Origin: Ottelia alismoides
Lineage: Eukaryota > Streptophyta > Magnoliopsida > Alismatales > Hydrocharitaceae
Reading direction: 5' to 3'
Length of the DNA stretch: 64,000 nucleotides
NCBI GenBank assembly: GCA_037367405.1
Contig: JAZKJV010002956.1
Location: forward strand, 1,054,001-1,118,000
This document shows, piece by piece, positions 1-10,414 of the stretch. The notes beneath the pieces were generated by a model. The model saw only the letters and a program-made list of their open reading frames with translations, did no database searches and was not told the origin of the DNA. The translations under genes and the position numbers were made by a program. The number at the start of each line of letters is the position of its first letter. The first letter of the stretch is position 1.

Positions 1-669
1 AATGCCTCGTGAGTGAGCTCATGTCTTCCGGTTCATAAGTGAACCTGTATGATCCGTTTGAGAAATGGTATTAATCATATGCCCTTACAGGCACACTAGC
101 GCGCCCATATATAGACCTTGGTTAGGTCATCAACCTATTGGTCTGCCAAATGTACACACTCAGACATATAGTAACACATTTGTCTTCGGTCAGAGGATGC
201 GTGCCTATGCTGTGACAACATTCAACATAGGACTTAGGTTATCTCGATCTCGCTAATTCAACGCTTTGACCTAACTAATCCGACACCTCCAAATTACTAT
301 TCCCATGCAGAGGACCTGCATCAAGAGGTCGGTCAGATATTAGCCTATGTGAGAAAGCATTGCCATCTCCTACCCAGGCTGGAGATCATCTATTAACAAT
401 CATTTGACGGTGTTTGATGAGTCCTCTATCTAACTCCTTAGATATTCATCCAAACACCAGCCTCTATGATTCATTTAATGAATCAACAGCTATATGATCA
501 TCATGATGGCCATGGTACATAACACTAATTGTACAGAGGGACCTTATAGTGCATTCAATCATTTAATTTTAGAAAGGGAGCGAAACATCAATAACTTTTA
601 TTTATAAAAAAATATATTACAATAACATTTATTATAAGAATAGTTTGCCCTGGGCTCACATGTCTAACA
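1..669 (-). repeat. C1 3' LTR, inner part only
   Basis: The sequence matches the right-hand portion of the C1 5' LTR (about 5310-5923), including the stretch around TGAGTGAGCTCATG and the end GGGCTCACATGTCTAACA. In sister elements the same end reads GCATTTCCAACA, the complement of the canonical TGTTGGAAATGC start. The remaining roughly 1.9 kb of this LTR lies before position 1. Confidence 0.85.
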
Positions 670-1648
670 ACATCAATGCCCATGTAGATGACTATTAATC
701 CTTAAGATGAAGTTTCCAGTTTTCTAATACGTATATAACCAAATACAAATGTTATTAGAAGAATGAGATATAATTAAAAGAATTTGATCTTATCAAATAA
801 GAAACTCAATTTCAATGATTATATGTAGATGTAGATTATTCTGATGCACTATCTGAGTCCTTCTCTAAGGAGTTTAGATAGTCTTGACGTTCATACCATC
901 AACACATCAACTTGTAGCAGTATTCGCATTCATACAACTCTTTGGATATCACATGGAAGTCACAGAAGTACGGTCAACTCTTTGACTATTCTTCTCATCT
1001 TGGGTCTGACCCATGCTTTCATTACACTCCCTTCATCTATAAAAAAATTTGCTTAAGATAAAGGATATCTTATGTTGAACTTAAAAAGGACTCAATGTAA
1101 GAGTAGTTCAACATTTATACGTGCTTCATTCAATTCATACAATATGAATTTTACAAAGCTTCATGAATGGCTTGAGTATAGATAGTAGAATGATGCCACT
1201 TATCAAATCTGCATACATCTAAACTCTTAAAGACTTAAGTTTAGGTAGGTATTCAAGCATTTTGATTACATCATCTCTCATAGAGCCATCATTTGGCATG
1301 ATGCAGTGAACCATGCTATTCACGAATAAATGTTAAGAGCACATATGCATGCCAAAAACATCTTATTAGATTTAATAAGAATTATCTGACAATTAGGATC
1401 ACCATCGACATGTCACTTCCAAAGTATATTCAATGAGAGATCAATACTATAACAACATACAAACCCTAGGGTTGCATTCTTATTGTCTATTTAATTGTCA
1501 TTCCTCATTATTATGAGAAACTTGCACATTGCAACCACATACATTATGTTTCCAACCACAAGTACAATATCTTAGTCATGGATATAATCCATAATATTAT
1601 ACTGGTTATTATTGAGTATAATATTGAGTGGGTTTAATGAAGGATTAT

Positions 1649-1785
1649 CTGAAATAAGAAATTTGCATAAATGTATATAAATATATAATTTACTTTAATT
1701 TAGGATTTTTATATAAAATTTTCTTGCCTTGTCAACACTGAAAGTTCATTCCCTTAGTAACTTTCAATGTAAGAAATATACTTAC
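1649..1785 (-). other. Putative leader intron of C1
   Basis: On the minus strand the segment starts with GTAAGTATATTTC and ends with an AT-rich tract and ATTTCAG. The same donor and acceptor positions are kept in M (18341-18485) and P (28866-29003). Splicing is inferred from consensus sites only. Confidence 0.45.
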
Positions 1786-2109
1786 CACTATATCTCAGCA
1801 AGATTTGGGATCTCCTTCCTTATCTTTGTCACATCCCAATAATATGACAACATGTAACTTTGATAAAAAGAAGCGAGAACACATTCTGACTTGCAAGTCC
1901 AACATGCATTCCCAATTCAGTCTTTAACACTTGGGCCGACCACCTCTAAGGTGATGTTGACATGTCGTTAATTGAACCATCTGTCAACAAGATTAGTACT
2001 CTCTATGTGTAATCCAATATTGCATAAAAATATGTGGACCCGATATTGTGATGACTATGCATACGACCTTACTCTTTCTAAAAGCAAAGAGCCCGATCCA
2101 GATGCACTT

Positions 2110-2217
2110 TTATACAGGAGCTGTCACTTCGGACATGCGTCTCCTACATACAATCCCTGGTGACGGAACCCTTTGCCTTGACGGGAAACCATGGATGTCA
2201 TTTATGTGATCCTCCAT
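2110..2217 (-). pseudogene. Truncated copy of the leader small ORF
   Basis: A 35-codon frame starting MEDHINDIHGF is the front half of the 71-codon frame found in M (18705-18920) and, without an ATG, in P. In C1 a TAA replaces a Cys codon after the residues TAPV. Function is unknown, and the frame may only reflect a conserved RNA segment. Confidence 0.4.
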
Positions 2218-3378
2218 ATCATATTCAAATTCTAATTAATTATTATAAATCATATTCATTACGATTAATTCTTCCAAGGGAAATACAACTCTATTCATAA
2301 TGGAATGTTCTAATTTTAATTGAATTCTAATCAATCTAATCATATTAAATCCATGATCCAATTAATATCCAACAAATATTCTTTTATTGTTACTTGAAAT
2401 ATGGTATTATCTCAAATACGTATTATTTAGAATTTTAATAATTTAAAAAATACATTGTGATCTCTCCTACATTATCCCATCCCTACCTGTTGTCGTGGCC
2501 AGTACCGATGGGAGTGGGATAGACCGTACATGGTGCAACCTGCTGCCCCAACGCTCCCCGATTAGACACCATATCCACCTTAAGAAAGTATAATGTCAAA
2601 TTGATCATTATGTACTTGAGATGATAACCGTTTTTTCAACCGAAGTTATACCATATAATAATTATCAAAACCATTTTGGTTAATATAATAAGGAAATTTT
2701 CTAAACAAATTCCCAATCCTATTCAAGCAACAATGTTTGTTGGAAAGTATATCATGTAACCAATGTGTGATCTAGATCATATCTAATCAATTATTGGTTA
2801 AGCGAGGTCATTTAAGGAAATAATTATCATCAAGTATTTAATAAATATTTATCCATAATTATTCCAGAAAATTAAATCATTTAATTTCACTAATACATTA
2901 AATGACAACCACAATGTTCTTGACTAGGAAAGTAATTTTCAGCAGTGACCCTCACTTACAAAAATTAGCATATCTCAATAAATTTAAATCGAAATTGAGC
3001 AAAATAAATTTTCAAAGTTTTATAATTTGATTTACAACAGAATATATGTGATTTGCATGCATTTATAGCGTTTGAAGTCACTAATTAACTCCTTAATTTT
3101 GACATGATTCGTTGTCCCTGAAACAGTGGATATATGTTCACTAAAACGATCATAACTTGAGCAAACTGATTCCAAATCATGCAAACTCAAACACCACAGC
3201 TTCATTATTTAGTGGGGAATAAAATTGAAATTTTATTTTCATGTTTAAACAATTTAAACAGGGCCGAAAATAAATACAAAACAGAGATGCGGAAATGAAA
3301 TACGAGAAAACTTTCATAAACCCTAATGAACCCAAGTCATACTAGGTTTATGGATCACATCCAAAACCTTCAACTTAG

Positions 3379-3391
3379 TTCTCTGATACCG
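3379..3391 (-). promoter_or_regulatory. C1 primer-binding site (degraded)
   Basis: Read on the minus strand this is CGGTATCAGAGAA, which differs at three positions from the plant initiator tRNA-Met site TGGTATCAGAGCC seen intact in M and P. It lies two bases from the LTR end, with the same spacing as in the sisters. The mismatches fit an old element. Confidence 0.75.
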
Positions 3392-3393
3392 CT

Positions 3394-5923
3394 TGAAGGA
3401 TATGGTAAGATCCTTAATCACATCGCAGAAGCATTACAATCACATCGTATGCGATCGGGAGCGACTAGTCCCACTGAGTTGCTCGAGGCAACAGAAATTT
3501 AAAAATTCTAATGTGATGAAACCACATGATCCAAGAACACTTCTCGGATCATTTCATATAAAACACAAACAAGTAATAGGATTACCTCTTGAAGAGTGGG
3601 TGCGATCGAGTCTCTAAATGAAGAGACCTCCTATCTCAAATCCAATGAGACGGAGGAGATGCTTGCGAGCGCATTTATGAAACGTGTGCTTCCCGCAATC
3701 TATGTTGATGATCTAACTGGCGAATCTCCTGATCTCGTCACACGAGATCTGATGTCTTCTTCACGAGAAAGGTGCACCGAAGGAGATGGAGATTCAAGAG
3801 CAAACAGTTCGACCGCATAACAACGAAGCTGTGGCGTGAACGACTCTCTCTAGGGCTCCATGGTAGACGGCAATAAGAGAGAGAGATAGATGACGTGTAG
3901 AGAATGAGAGAGAGAGCATATAAAGTTGGAGTATCCAACTTGTAGAACTTGAAGAGCAAGGGGTGGCCTTCTATTTATAATATTTGGGATCTGATCTCAA
4001 TCCATGGACACCAAATGTCCAATGGCACACAATGATTTGTGTTTCTTTTAATGGCCAAGATTTGTTGTAAAAAACACAACATCAATTATGAATCCCAAAT
4101 TAAACAAATCAAGCATGGAGATTATGGAATGGAGATTTCCTCACCCTTTCCTGTTGGGAGTTGGTGGGAATCTAATATAATCTCATGAGATTACATTATT
4201 CTATGGAAATCACCAATATTTACAACAACACTTGTTGTAAATTATTCCACAAAAACAAATCATAATTATTTTAAGAATATTGCAATCTTGCCATTGGAAA
4301 ATTGTGAATCACATTCACAATCCAAAATAAAATGTGAATTACATCTTTAATTAATTATCCAATGTGAATCCCATTCACATCTATATATATAATGAACAAA
4401 TGTAAATTACAAATCGAAATCTCTTATATATTATAAATCACATTTTAATATGTATGATTAATATGGATAGTGCTATCCACTTTATTCATATCCATGATAA
4501 TTACATCACATTTAATCATCTTGGATCTCTATTCTCATATGCCCAAATAATATGAATCACATTCACATTATTCACATCTTTGATAACTAAATCACATTTA
4601 ATTATCTTAGATAACTCTCATTTTAATATGAGTCAAACTGATATTATTCATGGTAATTAAATCACATTCAATTATCAGTTTTATCAATGCTTGCATACAT
4701 ATATCAACAACGAAATTATCCTGAGCTTTTTCTGAGATAATGCATTATCTCCACGGATACTTGGAGATAAGGATAGGATGATTGTATTATTCCATGTATA
4801 GTAACTTGGATTTGAGATCACATCTGAAATCCAGATCTTGCGGACCATTCAAAGATGTTTTATTAAATCAAGGCCATAAATCTAATCTTCTCATTTTATC
4901 TGAATCACATTCAGATCAATGTCCAACATTTGGACTAAGATTAGATCACTTATCTATTGAGAGAAGTCACTAAAATCTGTACCCTTTCATCACTACCTAG
5001 GAATTGAAGCATCATGGTTATACAATCATTTATGATCACATCACCCTCATGTATTCCCAATGCTTGTACATCCTACATAATGGAAGACCAAGAATAAACC
5101 CCAAGTTTTAGATCTATTTTACACTATCTATTCAGTTTTTTTTTCATTAAGTTTCACATTTGATTGTTGGGAGTTGGTATCGATCATATACTTTTCAAAA
5201 GTATATACCATCCCCCGGTGATGACCATATACTTTTCAAAAGAATATATCAAATCCACAAATTCAGTCAAGCTTCCAAAGCGAGACTACCGTGCACATAA
5301 TTTGATTCTTGCCAATATCTCATGAGTGAGCTCATGTCTTCCGGTTCAATAACTGAACCTGTAGGATCCCTTTGAAAGATTGTATTACTCATACGCCCTT
5401 GCATGCACACTAGCACGTCAGTGTATAGACCTTGATTAGGTCATCAACCTATTGGTCTGCCAAATGTACATACTCAGACACATAGTAACACATCTGTCTC
5501 CGATCAGATGATGCGTGCCTATATTGTAACAACATCAGACACAGGAATTTGGTTATCTCAATCTCGTTAAGTTACACTTGGACCTTACTTATCTAACACC
5601 TCTGAATCAGGTCGGTCGGATATTAGCCTTTAGAGAAAAGATTTCCATCTCCTTCTCGGGATGAAGGTCATCTCTTAATAATCATTTGACAGTGCTTGAT
5701 GAGTCCTCAATCTATCTCTTTAGATATTCATCCAAGCACCAACCTCTATTATTCATTTATTGCATCAACAACTGTATGATTACTATTATGGCCATGGTAC
5801 ATAACCCTATTTGTACTAAGGGACCTATTATGCAAATTAGTTATTCTTCATTTATAATCAGGGAATGATATTTACAACAACATTTATTGCATAATGGCTC
5901 GCCGTGGGCTCGCATGTCCAACA
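3394..5923 (-). repeat. C1 5' LTR (2530 bp)
   Basis: The LTR is bounded by TGAAGGATATGG on the left and GCATGTCCAACA on the right, i.e. TG...CA when read on the minus strand. A TATA-like TATTTATA (3972-3979) lies in the position seen in the sister LTRs. An AT-rich segment at about 4300-4680 carries several short palindromes around AATGTGAATCACATTCACAT. The length agrees with the 2.52-2.65 kb LTRs of M and P. Confidence 0.88.
3972..3979 (-). promoter_or_regulatory. TATA-like box of C1 LTR
   Basis: TATTTATA on the plus strand reads TATAAATA on the element strand. It follows the U3 palindrome cluster and precedes the CT/GA-rich tract, as in the other copia LTRs here. Confidence 0.5.
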
Positions 5924-6424
5924 TCAGTTTGGTCCGATCCCATATCATGAGCTTTTTTCATGCATTCAGATACTGTAGATTCACATATTTTGGCAGATGA
6001 GAGTTCGGAGAGCACACTCCTAGATGAGACACATTTGAGGCTAATGATTATGGTCTGGAGAGCAAAGCAGAGTACATTTCCTGTTCCTCTGATTCAAATC
6101 CCTTGGATTCAGACATTGATTGGGATGATTTTGATGACTATTTTCCATGTCTGATTCCTTCAGAGCTGACAACTGGGGTGGAGAGTGATCCGATACAGAT
6201 GACAGACACATCAGCAGGGCCATCTTTGTAGATTTTTACTTACAGCGAGAGATCTCCCTTGCAGACCTGGTAGCCTTCACTCAGACTTTTCAGAAGCCAG
6301 ACTTGCCAGCTCCCAGTTATCCATAACCGAAGCTCTTTCCACAGTCTATGAAGTATAGATTCTTTACGGGTGAGCTAGAAATGTACCCAATCATTATATC
6401 AGTGGTTTTGACTGGATATCAATA

Positions 6425-8364
6425 ATCTTGTTTGATGGAGGTTCTTGAAAGAAATCGTAAGGCGATTGGATGGAGTGTAGTTAATATTCAGGGGATAAGT
6501 CCAGTCTTGTGCTCCCACCATATCTATCTCCAAGAGGATGCTAAGCCATCACACGAGTTCTAGCGACAACTGAACCAGAATCTTCGAGATGTGGTTATGA
6601 AAGAGATATCAAAATGGTTGAGCGTTGATTTTATCTACCCCATCTCCGACTCCAAGTGGGTTAGTCCATTACATATGGTACCTAAGAAGACAAGTATCAC
6701 TACAGTTGTGGGTATCTACTTCTTGGAGGGTCTGTTTGAAATACACGTGATTGAATCAGGCCATCAAGAAAGATCATTTCCCGCTGCCATTTATTGATAA
6801 GATTATTGAGAGGCTAGCTAAGAAGAGTCACTATTATATTCTTGATGGGTACTCTAGCTATAACTAGGTGGCCATAGCGCCCGAATACCATGAGAAAATG
6901 ACATTCACATGTCTGTTTGGGACATATGCTTTTAGGCGAATGCCCCTTGGTTTATGTAATGCCCTGGCTACATTTCAGAGGTGCATGTTGTCCATCTTTT
7001 CGGACATGGTGGGTGATTGTTTAGACGTCTTCATGGATGATTTCTCAATCTACGGTGACATAATCGATGCTTGTCTTGACTGCCTAGACCGCATACTTCA
7101 GCACTTTATTGAGGTCCATCTTGTATTATATTGGGAGAAGAGCCACTTCATGGTGACTCAGGGGGATGGTACTTGGTCATATCATCTCCAACAGGGGCAT
7201 GGAGATCAATCCGGCCAAGGTGGATATCATCAGGAAACTCAATCCACCGTCCAATTTTGCGACAATTACAGTCTTTTCTGGGTCATGTCGGTTTCTACCA
7301 ACGATTCATTCAGGATTTGAGTCGTTTGCCCGATCGCTTACTAATCTACTGACAAAAGACACCGAGTACATTGTATATGATATAAATGTCGAGTGTCATT
7401 CGAGACTTTAAAGGGACTAGTTGTTGAGGCTCCTGTCCTTTAGCCACCCGATTAGTTTCCCATTCGACATCATGACGGATGCTTCTGATTTTACCGTAGG
7501 GGCAGTGCTGGGACAGAGGAGGGATGGATTGCCTTATGCCATTCACTATGATAGCCAGACCTTGGATGCCACTCAGTAGAATTATACTATTATAGAGAAG
7601 GATAAATTCATATCTTATATTCTTGAATCCCGAGTGATAAGTTTTACAGATCACGCCACCATCCGATACCTCATGGAAAAGAAGGATGCCAAATCCAGAT
7701 TGACCAGATGGATCCTTATACTCCAGAAGTTTGATATTGAGATTAAGGATAAACCTGTAGTGAATAATGTGGTGGCGTATTACCTCTCCCGATTAGAGAA
7801 CCTTCAGGATTCAGAGATGATGGCACCTATTATAGAGACCTTCCCAGATGAGGCGATCCTTGCTATCACCTCGCTTCCATGGTACACTGACATTGTGAAC
7901 TATCTTGTCGCCAAGAAAGTTCCGCAACGTTGGCCATGCCATCGACTTGAGACTTTCTTAGCGAAGGCCAAATCGTACCATTGGGAGAATCCCATCATTT
8001 ATCAAGAAGGAGGGGATAGAGTCTGGCATCTGTGCATTCCTCAGGAGGAGCACCATAGCGTCCTCACATACTGCCACAAGCTTGAGGCAGGAAGACATAA
8101 TTCTGGTTGGAGGACAACAAAAAGTGCTCCCATTTGGCCTTTGTGGCCTACCCTTCTCAAGGATTATGACGAATTCGTGAAGAGGTGTACTGACTGTTAG
8201 AGAATGGGCACTTGTGTACAACGTGATATGATGTTGATGCGTCCCAATCACTTGTGTGAGATTTTTTATGCGTGGGGCACTGATTTCTTGTATCCATTCC
8301 CTAAGAGTAAGGGATTTGAGTACATTCTGCTTACTGTGGATTTTGTGAGTTGTTGGGTTGAGGC
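6425..8364 (+). pseudogene. G1 pol: reverse transcriptase, RNase H, start of integrase
   Basis: Reverse transcriptase begins around 6425 with KAIGWSVVNIQGISP and YPISDSKWVSP (6591-6700), is frameshifted near 6730, and continues in an open frame at 6868-7320 with the catalytic FMDD at 7030-7041. RNase H follows at about 7465-7850 (TDASDF, then FTDHATIRYL in the frame starting at 7634). The HHCC zinc finger of integrase lies near 8050-8200, with CTDC before a stop, then the first catalytic aspartate region (WGTDF) and VDFVSCWVEA just before the insertion. Known role: these enzymes copy element RNA into DNA and insert it. With at least four frame breaks this copy is dead. Confidence 0.87.
8357..8364. 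repeat. Left target duplication of the hAT-like element
   Basis: GTTGAGGC here pairs with TTCGAGGC at 41072-41079 (6 of 8 bases). Removing one copy brings the G1 integrase codons W-V-E-A back into register with the next G1 segment. Confidence 0.6.
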
Positions 8365-8510
8365 TACGGGTGCTAATTGAATCGAATACCTTCGAATCCA
8401 CGAGGATTCTAATTCAATTCTTTGTAAAAGTTTCAAGCCCGAACTACAATCGAATTTCAAACGAATTTACTATCGAATTTGAAATGTTAATTGATGTTTT
8501 AAAACTTATA
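8365..8510. other. hAT-like element, left terminal segment
   Basis: The segment holds the left inverted repeat and AT-rich subterminal sequence with several TCGAA/TTCGA repeats. No coding sequence is visible. Confidence 0.5.
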
Positions 8511-8519
8511 TAAATAATA
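8511..8519. repeat. MULE target duplication, left
   Basis: TAAATAATA is repeated exactly at 9733-9741, giving the 9-bp duplication expected for Mutator-like elements. Confidence 0.85.
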
Positions 8520-8601
8520 GGGATTTTATGACTTGTGCCCCTCCGAGATATCGTAATTTCAGTTATGCCCCTATCTTTTTGGTAATATCAGTTGTGCCCC
8601 T
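8520..8601. repeat. MULE left terminal inverted repeat
   Basis: The repeat pairs with 9651-9732. It contains the motif (A/C)(G/C)TT(G/A)TGCCCCT three times within the arm and once more just inside it (about 8622-8633), at roughly 30-bp spacing. Confidence 0.82.
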
Positions 8602-8728
8602 CAAAACTTGCTAATTTATCACTTGTGCCCCTCGGGTTAGTCACCGTCCATCCACAGTGCAAACGGCCGTTAACTTTGAGGACATAGGCGGCATTACTTT
8701 AAAAAAGGTTAGGAGGTCATTTTACATC

Positions 8729-9290
8729 ATCTTCCTCATCCTCTTCTTCTTCCTCCTCTTGCCCATCCTCTTCCTCCTCCTTCGGCTCCTCCTCCTCCTC
8801 CCTCTCTGCCCCCGCCCCTACCCCGCGCCGCCTCCTCCCAGCCCCGCCCCCTCCCAGCCCGCCGCACCCTCCCAGCCCGCAGCCCCGACCCCTTCCCCAG
8901 CCCCCTCGCCTCCCCGTCCCTGTGCTCCCTCCCTTGAGCCACCCCCTCCCAGCCCGCCGCCCCCTCCCAGCCCGCATCCCCGACCCATTCCCCTGCCCCC
9001 TCGCCTCCCCGTCCCTGTGCTCCCTCACCTGAGCCGCCCCCTCCCAGCCCCGCCCCTCTCAGCCCGCCGCTCCCGCCACTGCCCCTACCCCGCCCCTGCC
9101 TCGCGTAGCCTCCTCCCAGCCCCGCCCCCTCCCAGCCCGCCGTCCCCACCCCTTCCCCTGCCCCCTCCCCGTCCCTGTGCTCCCTCCCCTGAGCCGCACC
9201 TCCCAGCCCCGCCCCCTCCCAGCCCACCGCCCCCGCCGTTGTCCCTGTCCCCGCGCCTCCTTCGGTTCCTTCCGCCCTCCTCCTCCACTT
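8729..9290. repeat. C-rich tandem repeat block inside the MULE
   Basis: A block of about 70 bp with the core CCCCGTCCCTGTGCTCCCTC occurs three times with starts near 8873, 8968 and 9133. A second motif, CTACCCCGC...CTCCTCCCAGCC, occurs near 8818 and 9083. All frames of the plus strand encode low-complexity proline/serine-rich peptides and the minus strand glycine/arginine-rich ones, so no reading frame is favoured. The minus strand has many runs of three or more G, suitable for G-quadruplexes. The 642-bp open frame across it (8657-9298) begins with GTG and is not called as a gene. Confidence 0.7.
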
Positions 9291-9301
9291 GTGGCTGAAG
9301 C

Positions 9302-9598
9302 TGAAACTGGAGTTGAGTTTTTTTCTTAAATTTTGATAAATTTTTGACTAATTGATTCATAAAAAGTCGTCCAAAAATTCAATAAAATTCATCGTTTGAT
9401 CCGTAACGAGTGATATGTCCGTGGAAATGTAAAAATTTTAGAGATTCGATTGATGCATGAAGGTGTTAGTAAGAGAGAGAGAAATTATGAAGAGAAGGAA
9501 GAAGAGCAAATGGAGGAGGAAGAAGATGAAGAAGGGTATGGACCATAATACCCTTCTTAACCACACCATGGTTTGAATAAACCATGGTTATTTTAATT
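9302..9598. other. MULE right internal segment
   Basis: AT-richer sequence with a purine tract (about 9470-9540: GAAGAGAAGGAAGAAGAGC and similar) and a short palindrome CCATGGTTTGAATAAACCATGG near 9568. No gene is recognisable. Confidence 0.4.
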
Positions 9599-9650
9599 TT
9601 TTGACGGTCAATCTGACGGAAGGGCACAACTGGTGACGGAGCAAGAAGTT

Positions 9651-9732
9651 AGGGGCACAACTGATATTACCAAAAAGATAGGGGTATAACTGATATTGCG
9701 ATATCTCGGAGGGGCACAAGTGATAAAATCCC
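9651..9732. repeat. MULE right terminal inverted repeat
   Basis: Its reverse complement starts GGGATTTTATCACTTGTGCC and follows the left arm over about 82 bases. It is followed directly by the duplication TAAATAATA (9733-9741). Confidence 0.82.
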
Positions 9733-9741
9733 TAAATAATA

Positions 9742-10284
9742 TTATATGAAGAATAATATAATATAAATATTTTATTGTATTAGAAATTATATTACTAAGA
9801 TAAGTTGAAAAGGCTATAAAATCGAGGAAAATATCACACCATTACAGTGGATAAAAATACCTAATTTTTATAATTATTATTTCCTTTACAATCTAAATAT
9901 ACTATTTTTCTATGATGAAGGAATGTATAAATACAATATAATTATATGAGACTATAAAAAATATATAATATCATTGACAAAAAAGTTGAATACATTATAA
10001 TTATCGTTGCATGTTAAAGCAAGATAAGATCAAGCTTATATAAAAAGTTGATACAAATTAATATTATTATTTGGAATGATGGGAATAGTAAAAAATAATG
10101 TAGCAATATAAAACCTCTTCATTAATCATGAGGATATTCAATATCGAAAAATTGAGTCATGAAATAAAATATATGAATTTTCGATGTACAAAGGAACAAA
10201 TTACATTATGGTGAGAAGAACTTGTAATTATCATGAATTTACATGCCATGAATCAAAACAACAAAAAAGTAAAGGATATGTATA

Positions 10285-10319
<35 letters not shown>

Positions 10320-10414
10320 TTCGAATCATGCCAAATGATAAGGAGGAACGTGAAGTAGCGAAATAATCATTTTAACATGCAAGGAGAATTGCCGTCATAA
10401 TCTACCGTGGGTAT
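9742..10414. other. hAT-like element, interior left of E3
   Basis: AT-rich sequence with no recognisable domain. A short frame at 10184-10366 runs into the TA repeat near 10290 and is not convincing as a gene. The last five bases, GGTAT (10410-10414), are the left target duplication of E3. Confidence 0.4.
10288..10319. repeat. (TA)n microsatellite
   Basis: An alternating TG/TA run, about 30 bases, of uninterrupted TATATA at its right part. Confidence 0.8.

Larger units (their letters stand above)
670..3378 (-). pseudogene. C1 leader and gag remnant; pol deleted
   Basis: The stretch corresponds to the 5' half of the copia internal region: the leader (about 1790-3378) followed on the minus strand by a decayed gag-protease segment (about 670-1650). 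No frame stays open for a recognisable domain. The part after the protease remnant (integrase, reverse transcriptase, RNase H, polypurine tract) is missing: sequence equivalent to 17370 in element M directly follows the LTR end. The leader matches M and P closely, including the small minus-strand frame at 2110-2217 and the GC-rich block at 2460-2580. The region cannot make an active protein. Confidence 0.75.
1..5923 (-). mobile_element. Copia element C1, partial (left end outside window, internal deletion)
   Basis: This is a Ty1/copia LTR retrotransposon read on the minus strand: 5' LTR at 3394-5923, primer-binding site beside it, an internal remnant, and the inner part of the 3' LTR at 1-669. 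It belongs to the same family as elements M and P further right, since the LTR ends, leader and putative splice sites correspond base for base over long stretches. The internal part is only 2.7 kb against 5.3-5.5 kb in the sisters because the pol half is missing. It interrupts the gypsy element G1, whose pol continues at 5924. The right-hand target duplication would be TCAGT (5924-5928); its partner lies outside the window. Its LTRs look more diverged than those of M or P, so it is probably the oldest of the three. Confidence 0.88.
5924..8364 (+). mobile_element. Gypsy element G1, left segment (Athila-like)
   Basis: This is the Ty3/gypsy element into which C1 and the hAT-like element were inserted. 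It starts in the linker between protease and reverse transcriptase, because its upstream part lies left of C1 and outside the window. It stops inside integrase at 8364 and resumes at 41072. Domain order (reverse transcriptase, RNase H, integrase) and the motif F-M-D-D-F-S fit the Athila/Tat branch of gypsy elements. Several frameshifts and stops make it non-functional. Confidence 0.85.
8520..9732. mobile_element. Mutator-like element (MULE), 1213 bp, GC-rich core
   Basis: Long terminal inverted repeats start GGGATTTTAT(G/C)ACTTGTG at both ends and match over about 82 bases with only a few differences; perfect 9-bp duplications flank them. There is no transposase, so it must have been moved by proteins from elsewhere. 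The core (about 8729-9290) is extremely rich in C on the plus strand, unlike the AT-rich surroundings, and is built of imperfect tandem repeats. This resembles Pack-MULEs, which carry GC-rich fragments of host genes, but the captured source is not recognisable here. Confidence 0.85.

Noticed and set aside
4300..4680. Regular short repeats as a CRISPR-like array
   Set aside because: Repeats are short, palindromic, variable and unevenly spaced within an LTR of a plant element; there are no unique spacers of constant length.
8657..9298. 213-codon proline-rich frame and opposite glycine/arginine-rich frames
   Set aside because: The frame starts with GTG, lies wholly in a low-complexity C-rich repeat inside a MULE, and all frames of both strands are open because stop codons are rare in such sequence.
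10184..10366. Small frame with a Tyr/Ile-repeat tail
   Set aside because: The tail is translation of a TA microsatellite and the rest has no similarity that I recognise.
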